Shown here: positions 18,412 through 26,305 of the stretch, piece by piece
How positions within the stretch are numbered: the first letter of the stretch is position 1
Layout of the letters: every line of letters begins with the position of its first letter
DNA from: Bacteroidales bacterium
GTDB lineage: Bacteria; Bacteroidota; Bacteroidia; Bacteroidales; JAFGXI01
DNA: 37,439 bases
Assembly: GCA_016936665.1 (NCBI GenBank)
Contig: JAFGXI010000004.1
Span: 1-37,439, forward strand
Direction of reading: 5' to 3'
Made by a program: the position numbers and the translations under genes
The notes under the pieces: generated by a model
Databases searched by the model: none
What the model saw: only the letters and a program-made list of their open reading frames with translations
Told to the model about the DNA's origin: nothing

Positions 18412-19137
18412 TTATTTTATATTACGTTGTTTTTTAATGTTCTCGTATGCTTGATTCAGTTTTTTAAATTTTTCTTCGGCTGCCTTTTGTGCTTCTTCAC
18501 CTAAATAAGAAACTTTGTCGGGGTGAAATTTAATAGCCATTTTTTTATATGCTTTTTTAATTTCGTCGTCAGAAGCAGAAGGGTCGATTTCTAATATTTT
18601 ATAGTCGGAATCGGTGTCTGCAATATACATGTTTCTTATAGAATCATAATCGCCTTGAGTGATACCCATTCCTTTTGCAATTTTACCAATGGTTTGTATT
18701 TCTATTTCTGCAAAGTGGCCATCGGCTAGTGCAATCCCAAAAAGAAAATGAAGAACTTGTAGTCGAGACTCATAATTCATGTATTGCTGGATTTGTTCAC
18801 TCACAGCATTAATGTCTATTTGCTTTTTAAGAACATCTCTCAATAATGTTAGCATTTCTATGGCTTGAGACTCCCCGAAGAATTGCACAAAATATTTTTT
18901 TACAAAATCTAATTCAGATTTTAAAACTTTTCCATCGGCTTTCATAATCGATGCCGTAAGCACAACGAAAGAAATGGCAAAGTCTCCTCTAGTTGTTGTA
19001 TTAAATCCTGCTGTTTGATGGTCTGTTTTAAAAATACTGTCGGTAACGGAGGCTATACCAATTCCTATTAGAGCTCCAATGGGACCTCCAAAGGCCCAAC
19101 CCAATCCTGCACCTGCTAAATATTTCCCAATTCCCAT
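18412..19137 (-). CDS. TerB/DnaJ-domain protein (DjlA-like)
   Basis: A 241-residue protein with three parts: a Gly-rich hydrophobic N terminus ([20 protein letters not shown], then [15 protein letters not shown]), likely membrane-associating; a TerB-like helical domain, about residues 50-160 ([40 protein letters not shown] with the acidic metal-binding pattern); and a C-terminal J domain ([23 protein letters not shown] at [12 protein letters not shown]). The order is that of DjlA, a membrane-linked Hsp40 co-chaperone of DnaK. It is the first gene of the minus-strand run with DUF5606, DPP11 and DUF2147. No TAnnTTTG element is seen directly upstream. Confidence 0.92.
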   Translation of the reverse strand: MGIGKYLAGAGLGWAFGGPIGALIGIGIASVTDSIFKTDHQTAGFNTTTRGDFAISFVVLTASIMKADGKVLKSELDFVKKYFVQFFGESQAIEMLTLLRDVLKKQIDINAVSEQIQQYMNYESRLQVLHFLFGIALADGHFAEIEIQTIGKIAKGMGITQGDYDSIRNMYIADTDSDYKILEIDPSASDDEIKKAYKKMAIKFHPDKVSYLGEEAQKAAEEKFKKLNQAYENIKKQRNIK

Positions 19138-19225
19138 ATTTTTATATTTGAGGTGTTAAATTTAATAATTAAAAGGTTTCTGAAAAAGCTAGCCGCTAGA
19201 AAGTTATTAATGTAATAGTGTAAAT

Positions 19226-19251
19226 AAAAAAGCTGCTCATTTCTGAGCAGC
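19226..19251 (-). terminator. Terminator downstream of the FtcD gene
   Basis: GCTGCTCA (19232-19239), loop TTTC, TGAGCAGC (19244-19251) is an 8-bp GC-rich stem. On the minus strand it is followed by six T's (complement of A6 at 19226-19231). It lies about 175 bases after the ftcD stop, so the ftcD transcript would carry a long 3' untranslated part. Confidence 0.72.
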
Positions 19252-19323
19252 CAAAAAACCAACTAACCTAAACCCTCTTTATGAAAAGTTTCGCCTTAGC
19301 ACTATAGGCTAGTAATCGAAACT
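19252..19323. other. AC-rich stretch followed by a small stem-loop; possible structured RNA or orphan leader
   Basis: Directly beside the terminator hairpin lies an AC-rich, G-free stretch (AAAAAACCAACTAACC and onward, about 19253-19276), then ATGAAAAGT opening an eight-codon frame (MKSFALAL, stop TAG at 19305-19307), and a 7-bp stem AGTTTCG (19287-19293)/CGAAACT (19317-19323) with CCT/AGG pairing inside it. The 290-base gap 19138-19427 has no other gene candidate. It may be the 3' end of an antisense-oriented small RNA, or the leader of a lost secreted-protein gene. Confidence 0.3.
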
Positions 19324-19427
19324 GTTACAAATTTATGTGCTATTTTAAATATGTGCAAATTATTTAGATTAACGATTGAATTTTTTTGACCAACAATATA
19401 AAAACATATTCTAATACTTAAATACTA

Positions 19428-21101
19428 TTATATTTTGTCGTTAACAATTTTTAAAATTTCATTTTCTAAAGCTTTTGCTTTTTCTTCGATTAAAGTTCCT
19501 TCTTCGATGATAGCCGTCGCTAAAGTTTTATCGTCGAGTCCGGCTGCATTAATTTTAACATTAAGAAAAGCCCCCATAACAGCAGATCTTGCAGCAAGAG
19601 CACCAACACCGGCATCGGTAACCGAATTAGGATTTCCGAATTCTGCCATTTCTTTTATGGGTTGCATGCTTTCTAAGGCTAATTTCATCACTTCTAAAGG
19701 AACTTTAGTTGCGTATTCTGTGGCTTCTTGTATGACTTTGTGTCTTATTTGTTTTTCTTCGTCGCTTGATTTAGCAAGGCTAAAAGCATCCATTATTTTA
19801 TTAAATGCTTGGGTGTCTTCGTCGACCATATGAAGCAATTTGTCTTTTATGCTTTGTCCGTGTTCTGCAATTTTTGAGAATTTTTCCCATTGCTTATCCC
19901 ATCCTCTTTTGTGCGACGATAAATTAGCGACCATTGTCCCCAGTGAAATACCAAGAACACCCATGTATGCCGATATAGAGCCTCCGCCAGGAGCTGGTGA
20001 TTCGGATGCTGTTTCGTTGGCAAACTCAGTGAGGTTCATTTTTATAAGTGGACGATTTTGATCGGTTTCTAATAAGTATTCTATAATTCTTTCATTCGGA
20101 TTAAAAGGTTTAAGTTCATCTAGGCCGAGCGATTTTATTGCAATTTTAATTATTTCTTTTTCGTCGATACCTAGTGAGCGTTCTTGTTTGCACAGAAAAT
20201 GTTTGCCGGCATCTATTAAAGCTTGTTTTGGGACAAGGCCTACCAGTTCAGAGCCAGTAACTCTTATGCCTCTTTCTCTAGCAGCACGTTCAACTTCGTC
20301 GAAGGCAACGTGGATAGATGTCACAGAAATGTCGGTTAAGTTCATAGAGATTTGTGCAATGCCATATTCTTCGATAAACCAACCTATTGCCTTTGTGCTT
20401 TTTAAAGTTCCCGGTATTCTGATCTTTTTTCCGTTTTCGTCTAGAACAGCTTTCCCTTTTTCATCTAGTTTAACCCTTCCCGCTTCTCTTACATCGAATG
20501 CAATGGCATTGGCTCTACGGGTTGACGTTGTGTTTAAGTTAAAATTGTAAGCTACTAAAAAGTTTCTTGCACTTATTGCTGTGGCGCCAGCTTTAGGGTC
20601 AAATTTTGCGGGTCCATAATCTGGTTTCCATTCTTCTTGCGTAAGCTTTTGAGGAAGTGCTTCATACTCTCCGCTTCTAACGTATGCTAAATTTTTGCGT
20701 TTTGGCTGTGTTGCTGCAAATTCGTACAAATAAACAGGGAATTCTAATTCGTCGCCAACTCTTTTTGCTAATTGATGTGCGTACTTTGCAGTTTCTTCCA
20801 TGCTAATGTTAGCAATAGGAACTAGCGGGCAGACATCTGTTGCTCCCATTCTAGGGTGTTCTCCTTTGTGCTTCGACATGTCGATAAGCTCTTTTGCTTT
20901 AGCAATTGCTAAAAAGGCAGCTTCTATTACAGGTTTAGGTTCTCCAACAAAAGTAACTACGGTTCGATTGGTTGTTTTGCCCGGATCTACATCTAATAAT
21001 TTGACGCCTTCTACAGATTCTATTTGATCGGTAATTTGCTTGATGATACCCATGTCGTTTCCTTCGCTGAAATTGGGTACACATTCTATAAGTTGTTTCA
21101 T
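19428..21101 (-). CDS. ftcD: Bifunctional glutamate formimidoyltransferase / formimidotetrahydrofolate cyclodeaminase
   Basis: A 557-residue fusion. The N-terminal formimidoyltransferase (about residues 1-325) moves the formimino group from N-formimino-L-glutamate to tetrahydrofolate; it is recognised by MKQLIECVPNFSEGND, HKGEHPRMGATDVCPLVPI and GRVKLDEKGK. The C-terminal cyclodeaminase (about 355-557) converts 5-formimino-THF to 5,10-methenyl-THF plus ammonia; it is recognised by ASESPAPGGGSISAYMGVLG and by VTDAGVGALAA and AFLNVKINAAGL. This is the last step of histidine degradation to glutamate and feeds one-carbon units to folate, matching glyA elsewhere in the window. The hut genes hutH/U/I are not in the window. 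The Bacteroidota and vertebrate enzymes share this fusion. A TACTTTTG element is upstream at 21131-21138. Confidence 0.96.
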   Translation of the reverse strand: MKQLIECVPNFSEGNDMGIIKQITDQIESVEGVKLLDVDPGKTTNRTVVTFVGEPKPVIEAAFLAIAKAKELIDMSKHKGEHPRMGATDVCPLVPIANISMEETAKYAHQLAKRVGDELEFPVYLYEFAATQPKRKNLAYVRSGEYEALPQKLTQEEWKPDYGPAKFDPKAGATAISARNFLVAYNFNLNTTSTRRANAIAFDVREAGRVKLDEKGKAVLDENGKKIRIPGTLKSTKAIGWFIEEYGIAQISMNLTDISVTSIHVAFDEVERAARERGIRVTGSELVGLVPKQALIDAGKHFLCKQERSLGIDEKEIIKIAIKSLGLDELKPFNPNERIIEYLLETDQNRPLIKMNLTEFANETASESPAPGGGSISAYMGVLGISLGTMVANLSSHKRGWDKQWEKFSKIAEHGQSIKDKLLHMVDEDTQAFNKIMDAFSLAKSSDEEKQIRHKVIQEATEYATKVPLEVMKLALESMQPIKEMAEFGNPNSVTDAGVGALAARSAVMGAFLNVKINAAGLDDKTLATAIIEEGTLIEEKAKALENEILKIVNDKI

Positions 21102-21130
21102 ATTGATATTGACTAATAATGCTTTTCTAG

Positions 21131-21138
21131 CAAAAGTA
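21131..21138 (-). promoter_or_regulatory. Candidate -7 promoter element for ftcD
   Basis: On the minus strand the bases read TACTTTTG, an exact TAnnTTTG match, 30 bases before the ftcD ATG. No clear -33 TTG is seen upstream. It suggests ftcD can be transcribed separately from the PAS gene. Confidence 0.42.
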
Positions 21139-21175
21139 TATCAATATTTTCTGAATAGTATGACTTTTATTCTGA

Positions 21176-23350
21176 TTAATATTGAATATTATAAAAGTCG
21201 AGTGTTTTTTTAATAATATCGCTTTTTGTTTGTTTGTATTCGTCTATCAAAGAATGCGTTGCATCTTCTGTTAAAACATATTTATAGTCCGAATTATCGG
21301 GGTCTTTAAAGCAAGTGTTTTTGATATACTTATAGCTTCCAAACGGGGTTTTTATCCAAAACGATAAGGCATTGAATTCATCTGTGTTTTCGACTACTTT
21401 GAGATAAGCATCTTTTAATTTCTCTTTTTCTTCGTGAGTGGCTAAAATGAAAAGAGATTCTAATTTTAATAAATCTTCGATTGGGTGTTCGGTGATTTTT
21501 TGTAAAATTTCGTTTACATATATAATCTTTTGGTCTTTTAAAATTGATAAGCCTTTGTTAAGTTGCTTGGTTAATAGGGAGAAGTGATGTTCGTTTTGTT
21601 TTAAAGAAAATTCGATTTCTTTAAGTTTTGTTTGGTCTTTTATAGTGCCAACAATTGCAATAGCTTTACCGTCTTCATCGAATATAGTGTTATAAACGTC
21701 TCTAATAAATTTTGTTTGTCCGTTCCTGTCTATAATAGCGCATTCAACAGTGCTGTTAGTCTGAATTTCTGTTTTAAGCAATTTGGCTAAAATTTGATCG
21801 GCTCGCTTAAGTTCTTTTGGATGAAGAAGTGCTTTTAGTTGGTCTTCGCTTAATGCCTGAAATTCTTCTTTTGTATAGCCAAAAAATGCTTCGATGGAAT
21901 TACTGATATAATCATATGCTTTATCCTCTAGGTTGTATCTGTAAATGACATCTTCTCCATTACTAATTATTTCATCTAAATAAGTTTGACGACTTATTAG
22001 TTGTTTTTGTAAGGTTTTTATGTCCATTAATTCTTCAATAGATAGGATGCCACCTGAAAATTTTTGAAAATGACTTAAAGGAATAATGTTGATGTAGGCC
22101 TCAATTGAAGTTTTATTTGCATCAATATTTAAGGTGATTTTTCCACTTTGCTTTTTCCCTGTTTTGGATTGATTTAAATATGCTTTTATATTTTGATCGT
22201 CGAAATAATTATCTAAAGTTTGACCGATCAAACCATCTTCTTCAACTTTTAATAATTTTGTAGTAGCCTCGTTATATGATTTTACTCTAAAATCTTGATC
22301 GAAATTTATTAATGCTTTATTACTCTGATAATACAATAAGTTGATGAATTGTTCTTTTTCTTGAATAATTTTTTGGCTTTGTCGTTCAAAGCTCAAGTCT
22401 TTGATGACTGCAATTAAAAACACTTCTCCTTCCGATTCGAACCGAGATAAACGAACCTTTACATCGAATGGTGTACCATTGTGTTTAAGATGTGTCCATT
22501 CAAAATTGATAATATCTCCTTCGTATGCTGTTTGTATTTTTTTAAGAGCTTCTGTTTTAGAAGGCTGCCCATTGTGCTGATGCGTGGGAGAAAACTTGGT
22601 AGAAAAAGGAGAGTACATCAGAACTTGATCTAATGATGTTTCGAACATTTCAAGGACTTGACTGTTACAATCAACAAATCTATCGCCTTGCATAATAAAT
22701 ACAGCATCGTTTGTACTATTATAAAGAATATCGAAACGTTCTTTGTAACTACATACATTAGTGCTAGGTTCTTTATAGTGTTGGCTTATATTGTGAGCAA
22801 TTCCCCATATCTTTTCCACTTTTAGGTTTGAATCTAATATGGGAATTTCTGTAACTTCGAATTGTATACTTTGTTCGTTTTCTGTTTGTAATTCTACCTC
22901 GTAAACAGGCACTCTAATTCCTGTTTCGGCATAATGCGAAACTCTTTTGAATGCGCCATCAACCAATGATGAAGCTTTAAACCTACTGTAATGTAATTTA
23001 AAATAATCTACATCACACTCTAATAAATCACTTATCGATTGACTTACTTTGCAGAAGGGCATACCTCTTCTATGCTCGTAGAAAAAGAAGTCGTTTTTAG
23101 TTGCTTCATATATCTTCGATAACTCTTCTGATATTAATTTTAGTCTTTTTTTATTGGAGTCCAGTTCTTCTTTTTGCTCTTCATTCCATATTTTAAAAAG
23201 TCGATATGCAGGAAATAAAATGAGTAAATAACCCAGTGTAGCCAAAAGATATACAATAAACTCATTCGCAATAAATAATGAAGAGATAATGGGTTGGCTT
23301 AGAATAAAAATAGCTAGAATTATAATAAACAACAGTCGTGCGTTTCTCAT
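21176..23350 (-). CDS. Membrane-anchored multi-PAS protein without an output domain
   Basis: The start is taken as the ATG at 23350 (724 residues); a TTG three codons upstream is the only alternative. Two membrane segments lie at about residues 5-24 and 29-50 (RLLFIIILAIFILSQPII; FIVYLLATLGYLLILFPAY). After a coiled linker come about five PAS-like units: 65-180, 203-325 (ILYNSTNDAVFIMQGDRFVD), 333-445 (ALINFDQDFRVKSYNEAT), 455-590 (YDYISNSIEAFFGYTKEEF, with a PAC-like NTIFDEDGKAIAIVGTIKDQ) and 597-705. The protein ends within about 20 residues of the last PAS unit. No His-kinase, GGDEF, EAL, cyclase or methyl-accepting signature is seen, and only 74 bases separate it from ftcD, so no lost kinase fits there. 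It probably signals through a partner. It follows the TonB-like gene by 80 bases. Confidence 0.85.
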   Translation of the reverse strand: MRNARLLFIIILAIFILSQPIISSLFIANEFIVYLLATLGYLLILFPAYRLFKIWNEEQKEELDSNKKRLKLISEELSKIYEATKNDFFFYEHRRGMPFCKVSQSISDLLECDVDYFKLHYSRFKASSLVDGAFKRVSHYAETGIRVPVYEVELQTENEQSIQFEVTEIPILDSNLKVEKIWGIAHNISQHYKEPSTNVCSYKERFDILYNSTNDAVFIMQGDRFVDCNSQVLEMFETSLDQVLMYSPFSTKFSPTHQHNGQPSKTEALKKIQTAYEGDIINFEWTHLKHNGTPFDVKVRLSRFESEGEVFLIAVIKDLSFERQSQKIIQEKEQFINLLYYQSNKALINFDQDFRVKSYNEATTKLLKVEEDGLIGQTLDNYFDDQNIKAYLNQSKTGKKQSGKITLNIDANKTSIEAYINIIPLSHFQKFSGGILSIEELMDIKTLQKQLISRQTYLDEIISNGEDVIYRYNLEDKAYDYISNSIEAFFGYTKEEFQALSEDQLKALLHPKELKRADQILAKLLKTEIQTNSTVECAIIDRNGQTKFIRDVYNTIFDEDGKAIAIVGTIKDQTKLKEIEFSLKQNEHHFSLLTKQLNKGLSILKDQKIIYVNEILQKITEHPIEDLLKLESLFILATHEEKEKLKDAYLKVVENTDEFNALSFWIKTPFGSYKYIKNTCFKDPDNSDYKYVLTEDATHSLIDEYKQTKSDIIKKTLDFYNIQY

Positions 23351-23430
23351 CTTTGACAAAGAAATAGGATTCCTTGTTAAAAGTAAAGATTTAATTGCTT
23401 ATTACATGGTGTTTTTGCAAAAATTCTATA

Positions 23431-24192
23431 CTATTTTAATACAAAATGATAAGTGATTGTTCCTATTTGTTTGTCGGGCGCAGAATCTTTTTTATTGAAT
23501 TTTGTATTTAGAGCAGCTTGTTTAGCTGCATTTAAAAGCTGGGAATCTAGGGTTGTCGATCCTTTTGCTCCTGGAATTGCCGATATAACTTTTCCTTCTC
23601 TGTCAACTGTTATTTTAACAACAACAATGCCTTGCTCATTGCTTGTGTATACTGGTTTTGGTAAAGCCTGGGGATTTCTTCCGACCAAACTAAAACCAAT
23701 TCCGCTACCGCCGTTTCCTGTGCCGTTGTAGTTATTTGCATCCGGATTGCCATTTGGGTTACCTTGGTTTCCTTGTCCTCCTGCATTACCTTCCGAAGTT
23801 GAACTGTTAGAATTGTCAGAATTGTTTTGATAAAGTGCATTTGCATCTGCAACGCGTTCTTCGACATGTTCTTCTTTGGTTTCTTCTTTAACAGGTTCTG
23901 TTTTTGGTTTTTCTTTTTTAGGTTTTTCGAAAATTGGAGCTTCCTCATAATCTTGGCTCATATTGCTTTCTTCAACAACTTGAGGTTGAGTAACTTCTGT
24001 ATTGTTCGATTGCACAGGCTCGATTATTCCAGAACCGGTATCGGTGTCTCCAAAATCTACAGCTATACCCTCTTCTTCGGGAAGCGGTAGTTTTGTGGTA
24101 AACCCGAATAGAAATAAGATGAGCAACACAGTGATATGAAAAGCGACTGTGAAAATTAAACTTCTCTGCTTCTTTTGTTGCTTGCTTAACAT
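23431..24192 (-). CDS. TonB-like energy transducer
   Basis: A 253-residue protein with one N-terminal membrane anchor (about residues 14-32, FTVAFHITVLLILFLFGFTT), a Glu/Lys/Pro-rich periplasmic spacer (EKPKKEKPKTEPVKEETKEE), an Asn/Gly-rich linker (about 130-165) and a C-terminal TonB/TolA-like fold (GIVVVKITVDREGKVISAIP, then LNAAKQAALNTKFNKK). TonB couples the inner-membrane proton gradient to outer-membrane receptors. Directly after exbB and exbD in the same run, this is the third member of the complex. The low-complexity linker is longer than in many TonB proteins. The stop lies 80 bases before the PAS gene. Confidence 0.9.
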   Translation of the reverse strand: MLSKQQKKQRSLIFTVAFHITVLLILFLFGFTTKLPLPEEEGIAVDFGDTDTGSGIIEPVQSNNTEVTQPQVVEESNMSQDYEEAPIFEKPKKEKPKTEPVKEETKEEHVEERVADANALYQNNSDNSNSSTSEGNAGGQGNQGNPNGNPDANNYNGTGNGGSGIGFSLVGRNPQALPKPVYTSNEQGIVVVKITVDREGKVISAIPGAKGSTTLDSQLLNAAKQAALNTKFNKKDSAPDKQIGTITYHFVLK

Positions 24193-24221
24193 GATGTTGT
24201 ATAATTACAATAATTGAGCCA

Positions 24222-24620
24222 TTATTTTAATGGACTTGTCGCCAAAATTACTTTAAACTTATTGTCTTTAGCAATATTCATAACTTTAACAACCTCTTCC
24301 ATAGGTACAGATTTATCTACATGCAACGATAAAGTTGGATCTTCTTCGTTAGCCAATTTAACACGAAGTTTATATTCTAAATCATCCAACGAGCTTACTC
24401 TTTGTTCTCCAACAAAGTATTGAAAATCTTTTGTAATAGACACTGTTGTTTGTGGTTTTGCAGGTGCTTGACTATTGCTTTGCGGAAGTAATAATTTTAG
24501 AGCATTTGGAGCAATCAGGGTAGATGTTACCATGAAGAATATTAATAGCAAAAATACAATATCCGTCATTGAGGACATGCTAAAATTAGCATCTACTTTA
24601 TTTCTAGAACGCAACGCCAT
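24222..24620 (-). CDS. exbD: ExbD/TolR family biopolymer transport protein
   Basis: A 132-residue protein with one N-terminal membrane helix, MTDIVFLLLIFFMVTSTLI, holding the essential membrane Asp (Asp20), and a periplasmic domain (PQTTVSITKDFQYFVGEQRV and LSLHVDKSVPMEEVVKVMNI). It forms the proton-conducting unit with ExbB. It is 2 bases downstream of exbB and 29 bases upstream of the TonB-like gene, so one operon is very likely. Whether it serves TonB or Tol functions is not settled by sequence alone; the linked TonB-like protein favours the former. Confidence 0.93.
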   Translation of the reverse strand: MALRSRNKVDANFSMSSMTDIVFLLLIFFMVTSTLIAPNALKLLLPQSNSQAPAKPQTTVSITKDFQYFVGEQRVSSLDDLEYKLRVKLANEEDPTLSLHVDKSVPMEEVVKVMNIAKDNKFKVILATSPLK

Positions 24621-24622
24621 AA

Positions 24623-25327
24623 CTAAGATGCAGGTTCGTTTAAGATGTCCATAAACTCGGTCGAACGGGTTTCAAGTAAATTAACGACTTTATTAACTCG
24701 AGCAACTAAATAATTGTATGCGAAATAAGCAATTATACCAACGACTAAACCGGCAACTGTAGTAACCATAGCAGTATAAATACCACTTGATAATAAAGAA
24801 ACGTCAATATTATTTCCCGCATTGGCCATATCGTAAAATGCTCGAATCATCCCCATTACTGTGCCAAGAAACCCAATCATTGGGGCTCCTCCAGAGACTG
24901 TTGCTAGAGTAGTAAGCCCATTCTCTAGTTGTGATATTTCTTGTTTACCAACGTTTTCAATCGCAGCACTAATATCGTTCAGTGGTTTGCCTATTCTTGT
25001 AAGTCCTTTTTCTATCATTCTGGCTAATGGACCATTTGTGTTATTACAAAGTACTTTGGCTTCATCAAGTTTTCCATCTTGTATGTAAGATTTGATGCTA
25101 TTCATGAAATTGTCGTTTTGCTTAGCGGCATCTCGAATAGTTAAAAAACGTTCGATAAAAATATAGACAGCTATTACCATTAATATTGCGATTGGAATCA
25201 TAATCCAACCTCCTTTAATGGCCATATCTAAAAACGAAAAACTTTGTTCTGTTGCTTGCTCGACCCCAGAAGCAACCGATGTTGAATCTGCGATTGAAAT
25301 TTGTAATAAATGAAATAACATGGTCAT
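24623..25327 (-). CDS. exbB: ExbB/TolQ/MotA family proton channel protein
   Basis: A 234-residue protein with three membrane helices (GWIMIPIAILMVIAVYIFIE at about 35-55; GGAPMIGFLGTVMGMIRAFY in the middle; AMVTTVAGLVVGIIAYFAYN near 190-210) and the family signature APMIGFLGTVMGMI. It begins at ATG 25327 or at a second ATG two codons on (25321). It is the first gene of the exbB-exbD-tonB run. The N terminus before the first helix includes a short hydrophobic stretch (MLFHLLQIS), as commonly seen in Bacteroidota ExbB proteins. Confidence 0.94.
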   Translation of the reverse strand: MTMLFHLLQISIADSTSVASGVEQATEQSFSFLDMAIKGGWIMIPIAILMVIAVYIFIERFLTIRDAAKQNDNFMNSIKSYIQDGKLDEAKVLCNNTNGPLARMIEKGLTRIGKPLNDISAAIENVGKQEISQLENGLTTLATVSGGAPMIGFLGTVMGMIRAFYDMANAGNNIDVSLLSSGIYTAMVTTVAGLVVGIIAYFAYNYLVARVNKVVNLLETRSTEFMDILNEPAS

Positions 25328-25486
25328 AACTAACTGTTTTTCTGCTAAATTATATACTCTGCTTCTCCTAATGACAAGGCTTTAATAAAGTTATTAACAA
25401 GAAAGTGTTTAAATGATTATTCTGTAGTATAACTGAATTTAGTAATCAATTATTGTATTCGATTCATCAAAATAGAAAATACTGGA

Positions 25487-25518
25487 TTTGAAATATTTAG
25501 ATTATAACGTTATATTTG
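25487..25518 (+). promoter_or_regulatory. Bacteroidota-type promoter for the NUMOD4/HNH gene
   Basis: TTTG (25487-25490), 20-base spacer, TATATTTG (25511-25518). Both halves match the Bacteroidota consensus TTTG-N19/20-TAnnTTTG; this is the best promoter in the window. Predicted start of transcription is about 25525, giving a leader of about 25 bases to the ATG at 25551. Confidence 0.75.
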
Positions 25519-25550
25519 CAACGCAATTGGAATCTTAAGTAATATACAAT

Positions 25551-26114
25551 ATGAGTTTAAAAGAAAAGATGTGGGGAGAGGAATGGCGTCAGATTATTGA
25601 TGTAAACATTCACCCAGAGCCTAATTATCAAGTATCTAACTATGGAAGAATCCGAAGATGGAATGCTGATGAAAATGAGTGGAAAATTTTAAAATCTTCA
25701 AGTTCTAAAAAAGACGGAACAGGTTATCATTATTACAGTTTTAAGACAACTAGGGAGGGTGTAAAATCTCATGCGAAAAGTGTTCATCGTATTGTTGCCG
25801 AAGCATTTTGTGTGCCTGAAAAACCAATTCAAACTTTTGTTATTCACTTGGATCATGATTTTAGTAATAACCGATCTAATAATTTAAAGTTTGTTTCTAG
25901 AAGAGAGTTAACCGAGCACAGCAAAAAAAGTCCGAGAGCAAAGGTTACGATTGGAAATGCTAAGTTAACCTCCACAGAAGTGATTCGTCTTAAGAAAAAG
26001 CTAAAACGTTCTTCCATGCCGTTGTATAAAATTGCCAAGGAATTTGGAATTACGCACACTCAACTAAATAGAATAAGAAAGGGCGAGAACTGGGGACACA
26101 TTGTCGTAGATTAG
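25551..26114 (+). CDS. NUMOD4/HNH endonuclease-like protein with C-terminal helix-turn-helix
   Basis: A 187-residue protein with the architecture of a homing-type endonuclease but standing alone. The N-terminal NUMOD4 motif (EEWRQIIDVNIHPEPNYQVS and NYGRIRRW, about residues 10-35) is followed by an HNH-like core (SVHRIVAEAFCVPE about residue 80, VIHLDHDFSNNRSNNLKFVS about 98-118), with His, Asn and Asn in the expected order, and a C-terminal helix-turn-helix (LTSTEVIRLKKKL, LYKIAKEFGITHTQLNRIRK, about 143-180) that would bind DNA. It has its own strong promoter. No intron, intein or phage genes surround it, so it is either a lone mobile endonuclease or a domesticated DNA-binding protein. The pI looks strongly basic. 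Confidence 0.85.
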   Translation: MSLKEKMWGEEWRQIIDVNIHPEPNYQVSNYGRIRRWNADENEWKILKSSSSKKDGTGYHYYSFKTTREGVKSHAKSVHRIVAEAFCVPEKPIQTFVIHLDHDFSNNRSNNLKFVSRRELTEHSKKSPRAKVTIGNAKLTSTEVIRLKKKLKRSSMPLYKIAKEFGITHTQLNRIRKGENWGHIVVD

Positions 26115-26134
26115 TTCGCTTTTTTGCAGTTTAA

Positions 26135-26251
26135 TTATTTTTTTACTGTGTTGGCATTAAGGCTCAATTCTTTTTTTCCAGATTGAGCCTTAATGTCTTT
26201 GTTATCTGTTACTTTAGCTTGTCTGATTTCTTCCATTTTTTTGGCAGACAT
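26135..26251 (-). CDS. Possible 38-residue small protein (too short for usual gene callers)
   Basis: On the minus strand an ATG at 26251 opens a frame ending with TAA at 26135. The product begins MSAKKMEEIRQAKVTDNKDI and continues KAQSGKKELSLNANTVKK: highly charged, lysine-rich, no membrane segment. A TATTTTTG element (complement of 26291-26298) lies 39 bases before the ATG, a good distance for a Bacteroidota promoter. A frame of this length in AT-rich DNA can arise by chance, and the same DNA holds a 14-bp inverted repeat, so coding status is uncertain. Confidence 0.3.
   Translation of the reverse strand: MSAKKMEEIRQAKVTDNKDIKAQSGKKELSLNANTVKK
26155..26195. repeat. 14-bp perfect inverted repeat downstream of the HNH gene
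   Basis: CATTAAGGCTCAAT (26155-26168) and ATTGAGCCTTAATG (26182-26195) with a 13-base loop containing a T7 run. It may act as a terminator for the HNH gene, though the 3' arm is followed by TCTTTGTTA, not by a clean T-run. It also falls inside the antisense mini-ORF. Confidence 0.6.
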
Positions 26252-26305
26252 TAAATGACAATAATGATTAGACATTGATGCTTTTTTGAACAAAAATATA
26301 ATATA

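Noticed and set aside
20188..20550. 120-residue open frame on the plus strand opposite ftcD
   Set aside because: It lies opposite a strongly conserved enzyme; its length is explained by the codon bias of ftcD, and the product resembles nothing.
23610..23948. 112-residue K/Q-rich frame overlapping the TonB-like gene
   Set aside because: It is a frame-shifted reading of the low-complexity TonB linker on the same strand.
23827..24090. Phe-rich small membrane-like protein on the plus strand
   Set aside because: The hydrophobicity comes from reading the Glu/Lys-rich spacer codons of the TonB-like gene on the opposite strand.
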